Source: Oscillospiraceae bacterium (GTDB lineage Bacteria; Bacillota; Clostridia; Oscillospirales; UBA929). Taken from it: a stretch of 14,440 nt of DNA. The position numbers and the translations under genes were made by a program. The notes beneath the pieces were generated by a model. The model was not told the DNA's origin. It did not search any database and saw only the letters and a list, made by a program, of their open reading frames with translations. The DNA lies in contig JAITDM010000007.1 of NCBI GenBank assembly GCA_031282535.1, positions 1 to 14,440 of the forward strand, read 5' to 3'. Positions 5,952-12,680 of the stretch are shown piece after piece; within the stretch, counting starts at the first letter, position 1, and the number at the start of each line of letters is the position of its first letter.

Positions 5952-5976
5952 CTACACCACGACAGATGCCTCCCCC
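5952..5976 (-). promoter_or_regulatory. Ribosome-binding site leading into GTG-GTG-TAG
   Basis: On the - strand, GGGGGAGG (5976-5969) is followed after 8 bases by GTG (5960-5958), GTG (5957-5955) and TAG (5954-5952). The TAG is in frame with the GerMN signal peptide and lipobox. A site of this quality and spacing is what the gene's original start should have. Confidence 0.7.
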
Positions 5977-6025
5977 AATGGTACCTTGTGGCCGCGAAGC
6001 GGCAACAAAAACAAGAATTTGGGTT

Positions 6026-6047
6026 GTGGGTTGCCGGTGCAACCCAC
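6026..6047. other. Perfect hairpin between kinase and GerMN genes
   Basis: A 9-bp stem (6026-6034 with 6039-6047) and 4-base loop CGGT, in the 137-base gap after the kinase stop. On the - strand a T5 follows only about 20 bases later, so it is not a classical terminator. It may lower GerMN expression relative to the kinase or stabilise RNA. Confidence 0.5.
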
Positions 6048-6076
6048 GTTGGTGAAAGATCCCCCGAACCAACCGT

Positions 6077-7525
6077 TCAGACGTCCCCGGCGACGTCTTC
6101 GGGGCGCTGCTGCGCCAGCGGAAAGCTGACCGTCACACAGGTGCCGATGCCGAGGCGGCTGTCCAGCGTGATGTCGCCCTCGTATTGCTCAATGGTCTTT
6201 TGCACGATCGAGAGACCCAGCCCGCCGCCGCCGGCCTCGCGGGAACGGGCCTTGTCCACCCGGTAAAAACGCTCGAACACGCGGGACAGATCCTCCGACG
6301 GAATGCCCATGCCGGTGTCGTCCACAATGAGTACCGCGCGGCCGCTCCGGGTCCGGAGGGACACGCGCACCAGCCCCCCCGGCTTGTTGTACTTGATGGC
6401 GTTCTCCATCAGGTTGAAGACCGCCTGAAAGATGTCGTCCTCGTTGCCCCGCACGAGGCAGCCCTCGTCCAGCTGGAGTCTCACAGCCACCTCGTAGTGC
6501 TCCGCCAGCGGGGCGAGCCGGCGGGCGACCCGCGACGCCACCGCCTTCAGGTCGACGACGGTCATGGGCACGAAAGCGCCCGCGTCCAGCCGCGTGAGCG
6601 CCAGCAGCTTCTCCGTCATGCGGGCCAGCCGGTCGCTCTCGTCCCCGATGTCGGCCACAAATTCGCGGATCGTGTCCGTGTCTATGTTCTCCGTCTGCAA
6701 AATCGAGTCCGTCAGCAGCCGGATGGAGGCCAGCGGCGTCTTGAGTTCGTGGGAGGCGTCCGACACGAACTGCCGCCGCGCGTTCTCCGTCTTTTGCAGG
6801 CGGCCCGTGAGCGCGTTGAACTCGTCCGCGAGGAAGGCCAGCTCGTCGCGGCCGCGCATCAGGACGCGGTGGCTGTACTCCCCCTCGCGCACCAACCGGA
6901 TGGCGCGCAACAGCGCGCCCACGCGGCGGGCCAGCGCGGACGACATCAGAATGCTCAGGATGATGACGACGGAGGCGATGATCACGGAGATGCCGCCGAT
7001 GTTGGAGCGCAGATCGCGGATCAATTTCGCCTGGTCGGCGTCGTATTCGTAGAGATATACGGCGCCGAACGGCCCGTTGGGGTTCATGATGGGCAGGGCG
7101 ACCCGGCTCTCGAACGCCGCGTCCTCGTAACGGCTCACAAAGACGTCCTTGCCCGCGAGCGCCAGAAAAATCTCGGGCAAAAGAACATACTTCTGCCGCG
7201 CGTTGTCGGAGGCGGCGTTGTCAAAGACGACCAGCCCCTCGGCGTCCGTCACGACGATCCGGGAGAGCCCCCGGTCGCCGAGTACCTCGATCACCCGGCC
7301 CACATCCTCCGCGTTCAGCGTCTCCAGCGAAGAGAGGGACGAGGCGATGAGATCGGCGCGGGCGGTGAGGCTCTCCTGCTTGAAACGAAACAAAAAATCC
7401 CGCGACACGAGGACGGGGTAGATGTTCAGCAGCACCAGCATGAGCACGATGATCGCGATGTAAGACAGGGCGATCTTCAACTGGTACCGGCCGGTGATCC
7501 GCCGGTTCGCCGGTTTGTTTGCCAT
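6077..7525 (-). CDS. Sensor histidine kinase with HAMP domain
   Basis: 482 aa, ATG 7525 (MANKPANRR) behind GGGGGGTG; longer readings run into the upstream regulator gene. There are two membrane helices (about 18-40 and 178-199) flanking an extracytoplasmic sensor region of about 137 residues. A HAMP linker spans about 200-250. HisKA has phospho-acceptor H259 in SDASHELKTPLASIRLL. The ATPase domain has the N box around N375 (NLMENAIKYN), G1 box DDTGMGI (402-408), F box FERF (417-420) and G2 box GGGGLGLSI. The architecture matches PhoR/WalK/MtrB-type kinases without a PAS domain. It should phosphorylate the regulator encoded 32 bases upstream. The signal is unknown. All catalytic boxes are intact. 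Confidence 0.95.
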   Translation of the reverse strand: MANKPANRRITGRYQLKIALSYIAIIVLMLVLLNIYPVLVSRDFLFRFKQESLTARADLIASSLSSLETLNAEDVGRVIEVLGDRGLSRIVVTDAEGLVVFDNAASDNARQKYVLLPEIFLALAGKDVFVSRYEDAAFESRVALPIMNPNGPFGAVYLYEYDADQAKLIRDLRSNIGGISVIIASVVIILSILMSSALARRVGALLRAIRLVREGEYSHRVLMRGRDELAFLADEFNALTGRLQKTENARRQFVSDASHELKTPLASIRLLTDSILQTENIDTDTIREFVADIGDESDRLARMTEKLLALTRLDAGAFVPMTVVDLKAVASRVARRLAPLAEHYEVAVRLQLDEGCLVRGNEDDIFQAVFNLMENAIKYNKPGGLVRVSLRTRSGRAVLIVDDTGMGIPSEDLSRVFERFYRVDKARSREAGGGGLGLSIVQKTIEQYEGDITLDSRLGIGTCVTVSFPLAQQRPEDVAGDV

Positions 7526-7557
7526 GCCGCGCACCCCCCGTCGTCGCCGCGCCGCCG

Positions 7558-8247
7558 TCACGGCCGGCAGAAGAAATAACCAACGCCCCACTTGGTCAGC
7601 AGATATTTCGGTTTGGCGGGACTGATCTCCAATTTTTCCCGCAGGCGGCGGATGTGGACGTCCACCGTCCGGATGTCGCCGGGGTACTCGTAGCCCCAGA
7701 CGATGTCCAGCAGGCTCTCGCGGGTGTACACCCGGCCGGGGTTTTTCATCAGGAGTTCCACGAGGTCGAATTCCTTGGCGGTGAGTTCCACCGAACGCCC
7801 GTCCACGGAGGCGTTGTGCCGGGAGATGTCCAGCGTGATGTTGCCGATCTGCAGCGTCTCCGCCGGCGGCGCCTGCTGGTTTTGCTGCACGACCACGCGA
7901 CGCAAAATGGCCCGGATGCGCGCCTTGAGCTCCATGATGTTGAAGGGCTTGGTGACATAGTCGTCGGCCCCGTACTCAAAACCGATCAGTTTGTCGGTGT
8001 CCTCGCTGCGGGCGGTGAGCATGATGATGGGGACGGCGGAAAACTCGCGGATGCGGCGGCAGGCCTCCAGCCCGTCCACCTCCGGCATCATCAGGTCCAG
8101 AATGATGAGGTCGAAGGCGCTCTCGCGCGCCAGACGGATCGCGCTCTCGCCGTCGTAGCAGCAGCTCACCTCGTACCCCTCGTGTTCCAGATTGAATTTA
8201 AGCCCTTTGACCAGCAGTCGCTCGTCGTCCACCAGCAGCACTCTCAC
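7558..8247 (-). CDS. OmpR-family response regulator
   Basis: 229 aa from GTG 8247 (MRVLLVDDERLL), preceded by AGAGGATCGGGAACGTCT; ATG 8268 and GTG 8274 are in-frame alternatives with weaker ribosome sites. The receiver domain has the acidic pocket D7/D8, phospho-acceptor D51 (LIILDLMMPEVDG), T78 (IIMLTAR) and K100 (DDYVTKPF). After a Gln/Ala-rich linker, the winged-helix domain (about 130-229) shows ELTAKEFDLVELLMKNPGRVYTRE, the recognition region DIRTVDVHIRRLREKLE and a final GVGYFF. It binds DNA as a dimer in known relatives (PhoB, WalR, MtrA). The C-terminal RRLREKLE and GVGYFF resemble envelope-stress and wall regulators, but targets cannot be named. It heads the regulator-kinase-GerMN lipoprotein cluster. 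Confidence 0.95.
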   Translation of the reverse strand: MRVLLVDDERLLVKGLKFNLEHEGYEVSCCYDGESAIRLARESAFDLIILDLMMPEVDGLEACRRIREFSAVPIIMLTARSEDTDKLIGFEYGADDYVTKPFNIMELKARIRAILRRVVVQQNQQAPPAETLQIGNITLDISRHNASVDGRSVELTAKEFDLVELLMKNPGRVYTRESLLDIVWGYEYPGDIRTVDVHIRRLREKLEISPAKPKYLLTKWGVGYFFCRP

Positions 8248-8312
8248 AGACGTTCCCGATCCTCTCATTTGCACAATTTACCAAATATTTACATATCCGT
8301 TCTCCGGCGTCC

Positions 8313-8825
8313 TCAGCCCGTGGTGATCAGATCTTTGAGCTGCGCGTACCGTTTCTCGCCGATGCCGGAGACCTCCATGAGCTGCGACGGGTCGGAGAAG
8401 CCGCCGTGCTCCGTGCGCCAGGCGATGATGCGCTCGGCCAGCACCGGGCCGATGCCGGGCAGGTCGGTCAGTTCCCCGGCCGTCGCGCGGTTGATGTCGA
8501 TGGGCTGCCACACGGCGTCCTTGTCCTCCGGCCCCGTGATGACGGCCGGCCCCGCCGGCGTCCCGGGTGTCTCTGGCTCCGTCGCTGTCGCCGCCTCCGG
8601 TGTGGTCTCGGGCGCCGCCTCCGCCTCCGGTTCGGCCGGCGGCAGGGCACTCACGGGCGGCGGCGCGGCGGCCGCGGCCGCCGGGAGACTGTCCGGCCGG
8701 TCCTGGGGTGTGGCGACGATCGAGAAGGTGCCCGGCCGCGTGCGGCCGGCCAAAAAGTATCCGAGGCAAAAGGCGGCGAACAGCGAGCACAGTGTCAGTG
8801 TGACAAATGTAAGCCTTCTTCGCAC
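8313..8825 (-). CDS. ComEA-like helix-hairpin-helix protein
   Basis: 170 aa, start GTG 8825: AAAGGAGG lies 7 bases upstream, while a longer in-frame reading from ATG 8858 has no such site. A membrane helix (about 6-26) is followed by an Ala/Pro/Glu-rich linker (about 45-105). The C-terminal HhH unit (about 110-170) has DINRATAGELTDLPGIGPVL and MEVSGIGEKRYAQL, the double hairpin that binds double-stranded DNA in ComEA. Classical Firmicutes ComEA also has an SLBB domain between anchor and HhH; none is visible here. A role in DNA uptake is plausible from the family but not shown, and no comEB or comEC adjoins it. The gene precedes the two-component genes by 65 bases on the same strand. Confidence 0.85.
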   Translation of the reverse strand: MRRRLTFVTLTLCSLFAAFCLGYFLAGRTRPGTFSIVATPQDRPDSLPAAAAAAPPPVSALPPAEPEAEAAPETTPEAATATEPETPGTPAGPAVITGPEDKDAVWQPIDINRATAGELTDLPGIGPVLAERIIAWRTEHGGFSDPSQLMEVSGIGEKRYAQLKDLITTG

Positions 8826-8863
8826 AAAATCGCCTCCTTTCGCCCGCGAGGGTGTCAATCTCT

Positions 8864-8880
8864 ACCGCGCTTTGCGCGGT
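8864..8880. other. GC-rich hairpin in the comEA/dacA divergent region
   Basis: ACCGCGC, loop TTT, GCGCGGT: a perfect 7-bp stem. The 10-base palindrome GGGAATTCCC follows at 8886-8895. Both lie between the two divergent genes and upstream of the dacA promoter. They could be regulator sites or RNA structure in the comEA leader; no known box is recognised. Confidence 0.4.
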
Positions 8881-8908
8881 CGTCCGGGAATTCCCAACCC
8901 CGGGCGGC

Positions 8909-8937
8909 TTGCATCCCGTCCCCCGGTTTGATATAAT
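8909..8937 (+). promoter_or_regulatory. Promoter of the carboxypeptidase gene
   Basis: TTGCAT (8909-8914), 17 bases, TATAAT (8932-8937), giving a leader of about 90 bases before the start codon. This is a good sigma-A-type match. Confidence 0.75.
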
Positions 8938-9033
8938 CATCCGGGAGCCCTGGCACGGGAAAACCGCGGGATCCAAATTTTAGCAAGACAAAATTGCAAA
9001 AACAAATTGTCATGTCTTTCGGGGGTTTTTTGT

Positions 9034-10416
9034 ATGGGGAGAGATGAAAAGAGGGCGCGCCGCGCGCGTCGCGGGTGGGTGCGCGGACTCTGTATTTGGC
9101 TGGTGCTGGCGGCTGCCGCGGCCGCCCCGCCGGCGAGGGCCACGGCCAAACTGCCGCCCATCACCGTCACCGCGAACACGGCGCTGCTGGTCGATTCGGA
9201 CTCCGGAGAGGTTCTCTTTGAGAAAAACATCCGCGAGCGGGCCTACCCGGCCAGTCTGACCAAGATCATGACGGCCCTGCTCGCCCTGGAGCGCGGCAAG
9301 CTCGACGACCTGCTCACGGCCTCGGCCACGGCCTTTGCGGACATGGTGCCGGGCGGCAGCACGCAGAACATACAGGAGGGCGAGGTCATGACGCTGGAGA
9401 ATTATCTCTACTGCGCCCTGATCTCCTCCGCCAACGAGGCCTGCAACGTCATTGCCGAGTATGTCTCCGGCAGTGTCGAGGCCTTTGTCGCGCTGATGAA
9501 CGAGCGGGCGGCGCAGCTGGGCTGCGAGAACACCCAGTTTGTCAACACGCACGGCCTGCCCGACGAGAACCATTACACGACGGCCTGGGACATCTACCTT
9601 ATTACGAGGGAGGCCATGAAGCACCCCGAGTTCATGATCATCTGCAACACGGCGGCCAAAGCGATCCCGCCCACCAACAAGTGGGAGAAGGAACGGGCGC
9701 TGTACACGACGAACCATCTGATCTCCAACAACACGGAGAGGCAGTATCTCTACTACCCGGCCAAGGGCATCAAGACGGGGCACACCAACGCGGCGGGGTA
9801 CTGCCTTGTCTCCAGCGCGGAGAAGAACGGACTGTACTTCATCAGCGTGGTCATGGGCGCGCGGGAGGAAGAGGAGACAAAACGGATTCTCAGTTTTGTG
9901 GAGACGGCCGAGCTCTTCGAGTGGGGGTTTGCCAATTTCAGCGTCAAGCCGCTGCTGAAGACGACGGAACAAATCCGGGAGGTCGTCGTCGAAAAGGGCA
10001 AGGAGAAGGACTCCGTCATGCTTGTGCCCCAGAAAAATCTGGAGGCGCTGGTCCCCAACGACCTGGAGGCGTCGGACGTGGACCGGAAGATCACCCCGAA
10101 CTTCGAGGGCGCCGTGACGGCCCCGGTGACGCGCGGCCAGGTGCTCGGCACCATCTCCCTGCGCTATGGCGACAGGGAATTTGGCACAGTGGCGCTCGTG
10201 GCCTCAAGCGACGTGGAGCGGGACGAGGCCCAGCAGGTGGCGGAGGATTTTCGCAATTTCTTTGACCGGGACTGGGTCAAGTATACGATGGCCGGTGTGG
10301 CGGCGCTGCTCATTCTCTACGTGGTGTTTGTGATCGTCTACAACGCCCGCCGCCGCCGCGCCCGCATGCGCGGCAACTACCGCGGCAACCGCCGTCGCCA
10401 GCATCGGCGACGCTGA
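9034..10416 (+). CDS. D-alanyl-D-alanine carboxypeptidase (low-molecular-weight PBP)
   Basis: 460 aa. ATG 9034 is preceded by GGGGG with 8-base spacing; a TTG nine codons upstream is also possible. A signal sequence (about 15-36, ending PPARA) exports the enzyme. The penicillin-binding motifs are intact: SLTK with nucleophile Ser74 and Lys77, SAN at 132-134, and KTG at 247-249. It removes the terminal D-Ala from peptidoglycan pentapeptides, controlling cross-linking. A PBP5-type C-terminal domain (about 300-395) follows. Unlike the amphipathic anchor of E. coli PBP5, this protein ends in a true membrane helix (about 417-437) and a very basic cytoplasmic tail ending RRRQHRRR. That tail is encoded by the first unit of a tandem repeat that continues past the stop. 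The family includes DacA, DacB and DacF; I do not assign one. Confidence 0.94.
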   Translation: MGRDEKRARRARRGWVRGLCIWLVLAAAAAAPPARATAKLPPITVTANTALLVDSDSGEVLFEKNIRERAYPASLTKIMTALLALERGKLDDLLTASATAFADMVPGGSTQNIQEGEVMTLENYLYCALISSANEACNVIAEYVSGSVEAFVALMNERAAQLGCENTQFVNTHGLPDENHYTTAWDIYLITREAMKHPEFMIICNTAAKAIPPTNKWEKERALYTTNHLISNNTERQYLYYPAKGIKTGHTNAAGYCLVSSAEKNGLYFISVVMGAREEEETKRILSFVETAELFEWGFANFSVKPLLKTTEQIREVVVEKGKEKDSVMLVPQKNLEALVPNDLEASDVDRKITPNFEGAVTAPVTRGQVLGTISLRYGDREFGTVALVASSDVERDEAQQVAEDFRNFFDRDWVKYTMAGVAALLILYVVFVIVYNARRRRARMRGNYRGNRRRQHRRR

Positions 10417-10580
10417 AAGCTTCGGGTGACGTTCTTTGAGAGATAAAAATCCCGGGATTTTTGGGAAGACCGCCGCCGCCAGCACCGGCGACGCTGAAAG
10501 CTTCGGGTGACGTTCTGAGAGATAAAAATCCCAGGATTTTTGGGAAGACCGCCGTCGCCAGCACCGCAGACGCTGAAAGC
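10389..10580. repeat. Tandem repeat of about 80 bases spanning the carboxypeptidase 3' end
   Basis: Units begin at 10389, 10470 and 10549, so the periods are 81 and 79; the second unit lacks two bases in the GTTCTTTGAG stretch and the third is partial. Each unit contains codons for RRRQHRRR plus TGA, then AAGC. The complete units continue with TTCGGGTGACGTTC and a palindrome: AAAAATCCCGGGATTTTT at 10445-10462, perfect, and 10524-10541 with one mismatch. The palindromes may act as terminators. Confidence 0.92.
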
Positions 10581-10633
10581 CCCTAGGGGCGGCTCTGATG
10601 ACGTCGCTGCAAGCCCCCTAGGGGCGGCTCTGA
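10577..10633. repeat. Second tandem repeat with CCCCTAGGGG palindromes
   Basis: Two copies of AAGCCCC(C)TAGGGGCGGCTCTGA, starting near 10577 and 10611, follow the partial third unit of the previous array. Each carries a palindrome, GCCCCTAGGGGC (10579-10590) or the same with one more C (10613-10625). No coding role is visible. Confidence 0.8.
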
Positions 10634-10678
10634 CGGCGCCTGCCGGATGCAGCGGCGAGGGATTTTTTGGCAGATGAA

Positions 10679-10723
10679 GCAAAAAACGCAGCGAATACTG
10701 GGTGTATTCGCGAGGCTTTTTGC
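10679..10723. terminator. Bidirectional hairpin between carboxypeptidase and upp genes
   Basis: The inner stem GCGAATAC/GTATTCGC (10691-10698 with 10704-10711) has loop TGGGT. It is enclosed by GCAAAAA/TTTTTGC (10679-10685 with 10717-10723) across an internal loop. The outer A/T tracts give a T-run after the hairpin on either strand, which suits two convergent genes. Confidence 0.65.
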
Positions 10724-10783
10724 GAAATATGCCGGAAAAAGATCCGGCGCTGCGCCGAGCACGGCGTCGTCAAAGCCGCCCCC

Positions 10784-11413
10784 CTACTTGGTGCCGAAGA
10801 TGCGGTCGCCGGCGTCGCCCAGGCCGGGGACGATGTAGCCGTGTTCGTGCAGACGCTCGTCCAGCGCGCAGGCGTAGATGTCCACGTCGGGGTGCGCCGA
10901 CTGCATCGCCTGCAGGCCCTCCGGGGCGGCCAGGATGCACATGCGCTTGAGGGAACGGCAGCCGAAATTTTTGAGGATCCGCGAGGCCGCCACGGCGGTG
11001 CCGCCCGTGGCCAGCATGGGGTCCAGAATCAGCACGTCGCGTTCGCCGATGTCGGGCGGCATCTTGCAGTAATATTCCACCGGCTGCAGCGTGTCCGGGT
11101 CGCGGTACAGGCCGATGTGGCCGACCCGGGCGGTGGGGATCAGGCGGACGATGCCGTCCGTCATGCCGAGCCCGGCCCGCAGCACCGGCACCACGGCGAT
11201 TTTCTTCCCCGCAATGGCATGGCCGCGCGCGCCGGCGACGGGCGTCGTCACGTCGACCTCCTCAAGCGGCAGGTCGCGGGTCGCCTCGTAGCACATGAGC
11301 ATGGCGATCTCGCCCACGCTCTCCCGAAACTCCTTGACGCCGGTGTCCTTGTCGCGCAGGATGGTTAGCTTGTGCTGGATCAGCGGGTGCTCGAGCAGAT
11401 GAAAACGGCTCAT
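10784..11413 (-). CDS. upp: Uracil phosphoribosyltransferase
   Basis: 209 aa, the usual length. ATG 11413 follows AAAGGAGCG and overlaps the tsaB stop as ATGA. It converts uracil and PRPP to UMP and pyrophosphate in pyrimidine salvage. Recognisable are the N-terminus HPLIQHKLTILRDKDTG, the segment VPVLRAGLGMTDG, the PRPP-binding loop DPMLATGGTA (131-140) and the uracil-binding end HGYIVPGLGDAGDRIFGT. It is the last gene of the tsaE-tsaB-upp cluster; the functional link to tRNA modification is not obvious, so the overlap probably reflects genome packing. Confidence 0.98.
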   Translation of the reverse strand: MSRFHLLEHPLIQHKLTILRDKDTGVKEFRESVGEIAMLMCYEATRDLPLEEVDVTTPVAGARGHAIAGKKIAVVPVLRAGLGMTDGIVRLIPTARVGHIGLYRDPDTLQPVEYYCKMPPDIGERDVLILDPMLATGGTAVAASRILKNFGCRSLKRMCILAAPEGLQAMQSAHPDVDIYACALDERLHEHGYIVPGLGDAGDRIFGTK

Positions 11414-12150
11414 ACAGACACGCTCCTTTCAGACGCGCTCTTCGCAGGCGCGCCCTTTTGCGAATCGCCGCCGGCGGCCGGCCGCTCTTTGCGTTCCCGT
11501 TCGGCCCCTGAGACCCGGAGATAGACCGGGGCGGCGTAGGTGGCTTTGTCCCGGTCCGGGTGGGCGGCGGCCAGACAGGCCACGCCCCAGGCGCCGGGGA
11601 ACCGGAGGTGCGGCGGGGCCAGGCGCGCCGGGGCGCCGTTTCGCTCATTATAACACAACTCCGCCCCGTCTCCAACCAGGACAGGGTTCTTTTTTTGCAT
11701 CTCGGCCCAAAGCGCCGCGAGCGGCAGCGCCCGGTCCTCCGTGAGACGCGTCAGCACGCCGCCGTCCGATGAAAACAGCGCGTTGTACACCTCGCCGCGG
11801 CGCGCGTCCTGCACGGCGCAGACGAGCCCGCCCCAGTGGGCCGCGCCCTGCGCGGCGGCCTCCAGCGAGGAGACGCCGAGGCAGGGCCGCCCCAGCCCCC
11901 ACGCGAGGCCGTTGGCGGCGGCCACGCCGATGCGCAGACCGGTGAACGACCCGGGCCCGTGCGCCACGGCGATCAGATCCATCTCGGCGAGCGTCAGGCG
12001 CGCGTTTTGCAGCAGCGCCTCCACCATGGGCATCAGGGTCTGGGAGTGGGTGAGTCCGTTGTTTTGAAAGCTCTGCGCGAGCAGCGCGCCGTCCCGCACC
12101 ACGGCCGCGGAGGCCGAGAGCGAGGATGAGTCAAGCGCCAAGATGGTCAC
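11410..12150 (-). CDS. tsaB: tRNA threonylcarbamoyladenosine biosynthesis protein TsaB
   Basis: 246 aa, ATG 12150, overlapping the tsaE end by 20 bases. TsaB is the ASKHA-fold partner that with TsaD and TsaE places the t6A modification at position 37 of ANN-decoding tRNAs. The N-terminus MTILALDSSSLSASAAVV and the block HGPGSFTGLRIGVAAANGLAWGL are diagnostic. GVSSLEAAAQ and VCAVQDARRGEVYNALF follow. The last 30 or so residues (after VYLRVSGAER) are a charged, low-complexity tail not needed for the family fold. tsaD and rimI, common neighbours, are absent here. Confidence 0.95.
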   Translation of the reverse strand: MTILALDSSSLSASAAVVRDGALLAQSFQNNGLTHSQTLMPMVEALLQNARLTLAEMDLIAVAHGPGSFTGLRIGVAAANGLAWGLGRPCLGVSSLEAAAQGAAHWGGLVCAVQDARRGEVYNALFSSDGGVLTRLTEDRALPLAALWAEMQKKNPVLVGDGAELCYNERNGAPARLAPPHLRFPGAWGVACLAAAHPDRDKATYAAPVYLRVSGAERERKERPAAGGDSQKGAPAKSASERSVSV

Positions 12151-12556
12151 AGGTGATGACCCTCCAATCCGGGTGTTCCGGGTGGGGTTCCAGCGTCACG
12201 AAGATCGTGTCGGGCGGCCAGAAACCGTCCGCCCGTTCGCTCCATTCGACGGCGCAGACCCCCCCCCGGTCCAGGTAGTCGTCCCAGCCGAGCGCGTCCA
12301 GGTCGTCCGGACCGCCGAGCCGGTAGAGGTCGAAATGAAACAGCGGCAGGCGCCCGGCATGCTCGTGCACCAGCGCGAAGGTGGGGCTCGTCACCCGGTC
12401 CTCGACGCCGAGGCCGCGGGCCAGGCCCCCCACAAAGGCGGTTTTGCCGGCGCCGAGCCCGCCGCGCAACGCGACGACGGCCGGGCCGTCCAGCATAGAC
12501 CCCAGCCGCTGCCCCAGGGCCCGCGTCTCCTCCGGCCCGCGCGAGACTGTCCGCAT
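12131..12556 (-). CDS. tsaE: tRNA threonylcarbamoyladenosine biosynthesis ATPase TsaE
   Basis: 141 aa from ATG 12556, behind GGGGGCGG; the frame stays open upstream, but that part has no family features and crosses the promoter region. The Walker A motif is GGLGAGKT (32-39). TSPTFALVHEH (56-66), LFHFDLYRL (72-80) and the Trp motif CAVEWSER (101-108) are family hallmarks. TsaE is the small ATPase that resets the TsaBD complex during t6A synthesis. It is the first gene of the cluster and overlaps tsaB by 20 bases. Confidence 0.96.
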   Translation of the reverse strand: MRTVSRGPEETRALGQRLGSMLDGPAVVALRGGLGAGKTAFVGGLARGLGVEDRVTSPTFALVHEHAGRLPLFHFDLYRLGGPDDLDALGWDDYLDRGGVCAVEWSERADGFWPPDTIFVTLEPHPEHPDWRVITCDHLGA

Positions 12557-12574
12557 ACAAAACCGCCCCCTCTC

Positions 12575-12603
12575 TTGCGCAGGATGCCGACATGGTGTAT
12601 GAT
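12575..12603 (+). promoter_or_regulatory. Possible promoter of the rodA/ftsW gene
   Basis: TTGCGC (12575-12580), 17 bases, TATGAT (12598-12603). The -35 is imperfect. It lies about 75 bases before the GTG start of the SEDS gene, in the short divergent gap. Confidence 0.5.
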
Positions 12604-12607
12604 AACT

Positions 12608-12637
12608 ATTATAACACGGAGTCGTATACGCCGCCAA
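12608..12637 (-). promoter_or_regulatory. Possible promoter of tsaE-tsaB-upp
   Basis: On the - strand: TTGGCG (12637-12632), 18 bases, TATAAT (12613-12608), about 52 bases upstream of tsaE. The -10 is perfect and the -35 partial. It sits back to back with the + strand promoter. Confidence 0.5.
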
Positions 12638-12680
12638 GCGCGGTTTGCGGCCGGGAAACGATGGATCGGGAGGTGACGGG

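Noticed and set aside
5419..6072. Second - strand frame over the GerMN gene starting upstream of it
   Set aside because: Its product is Arg/Gly-rich with no fold signature, while the other frame carries the lipobox and both GerMN domains. It offers no convincing frameshift solution to the missing start.
6185..7579. Long + strand open frame opposite the kinase (464 codons)
   Set aside because: It is antisense to a kinase with every catalytic motif intact. Its product is a His/Arg/Gln-rich low-complexity peptide, as GC-rich antisense frames usually give.
7519..8931. Long + strand open frame opposite the regulator and comEA-like genes
   Set aside because: It is antisense to two well-supported genes, has no domain pattern and no ribosome site.
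10389..10633. CRISPR-like array
   Set aside because: The units are direct tandem repeats without unique spacers, and no cas genes are present.
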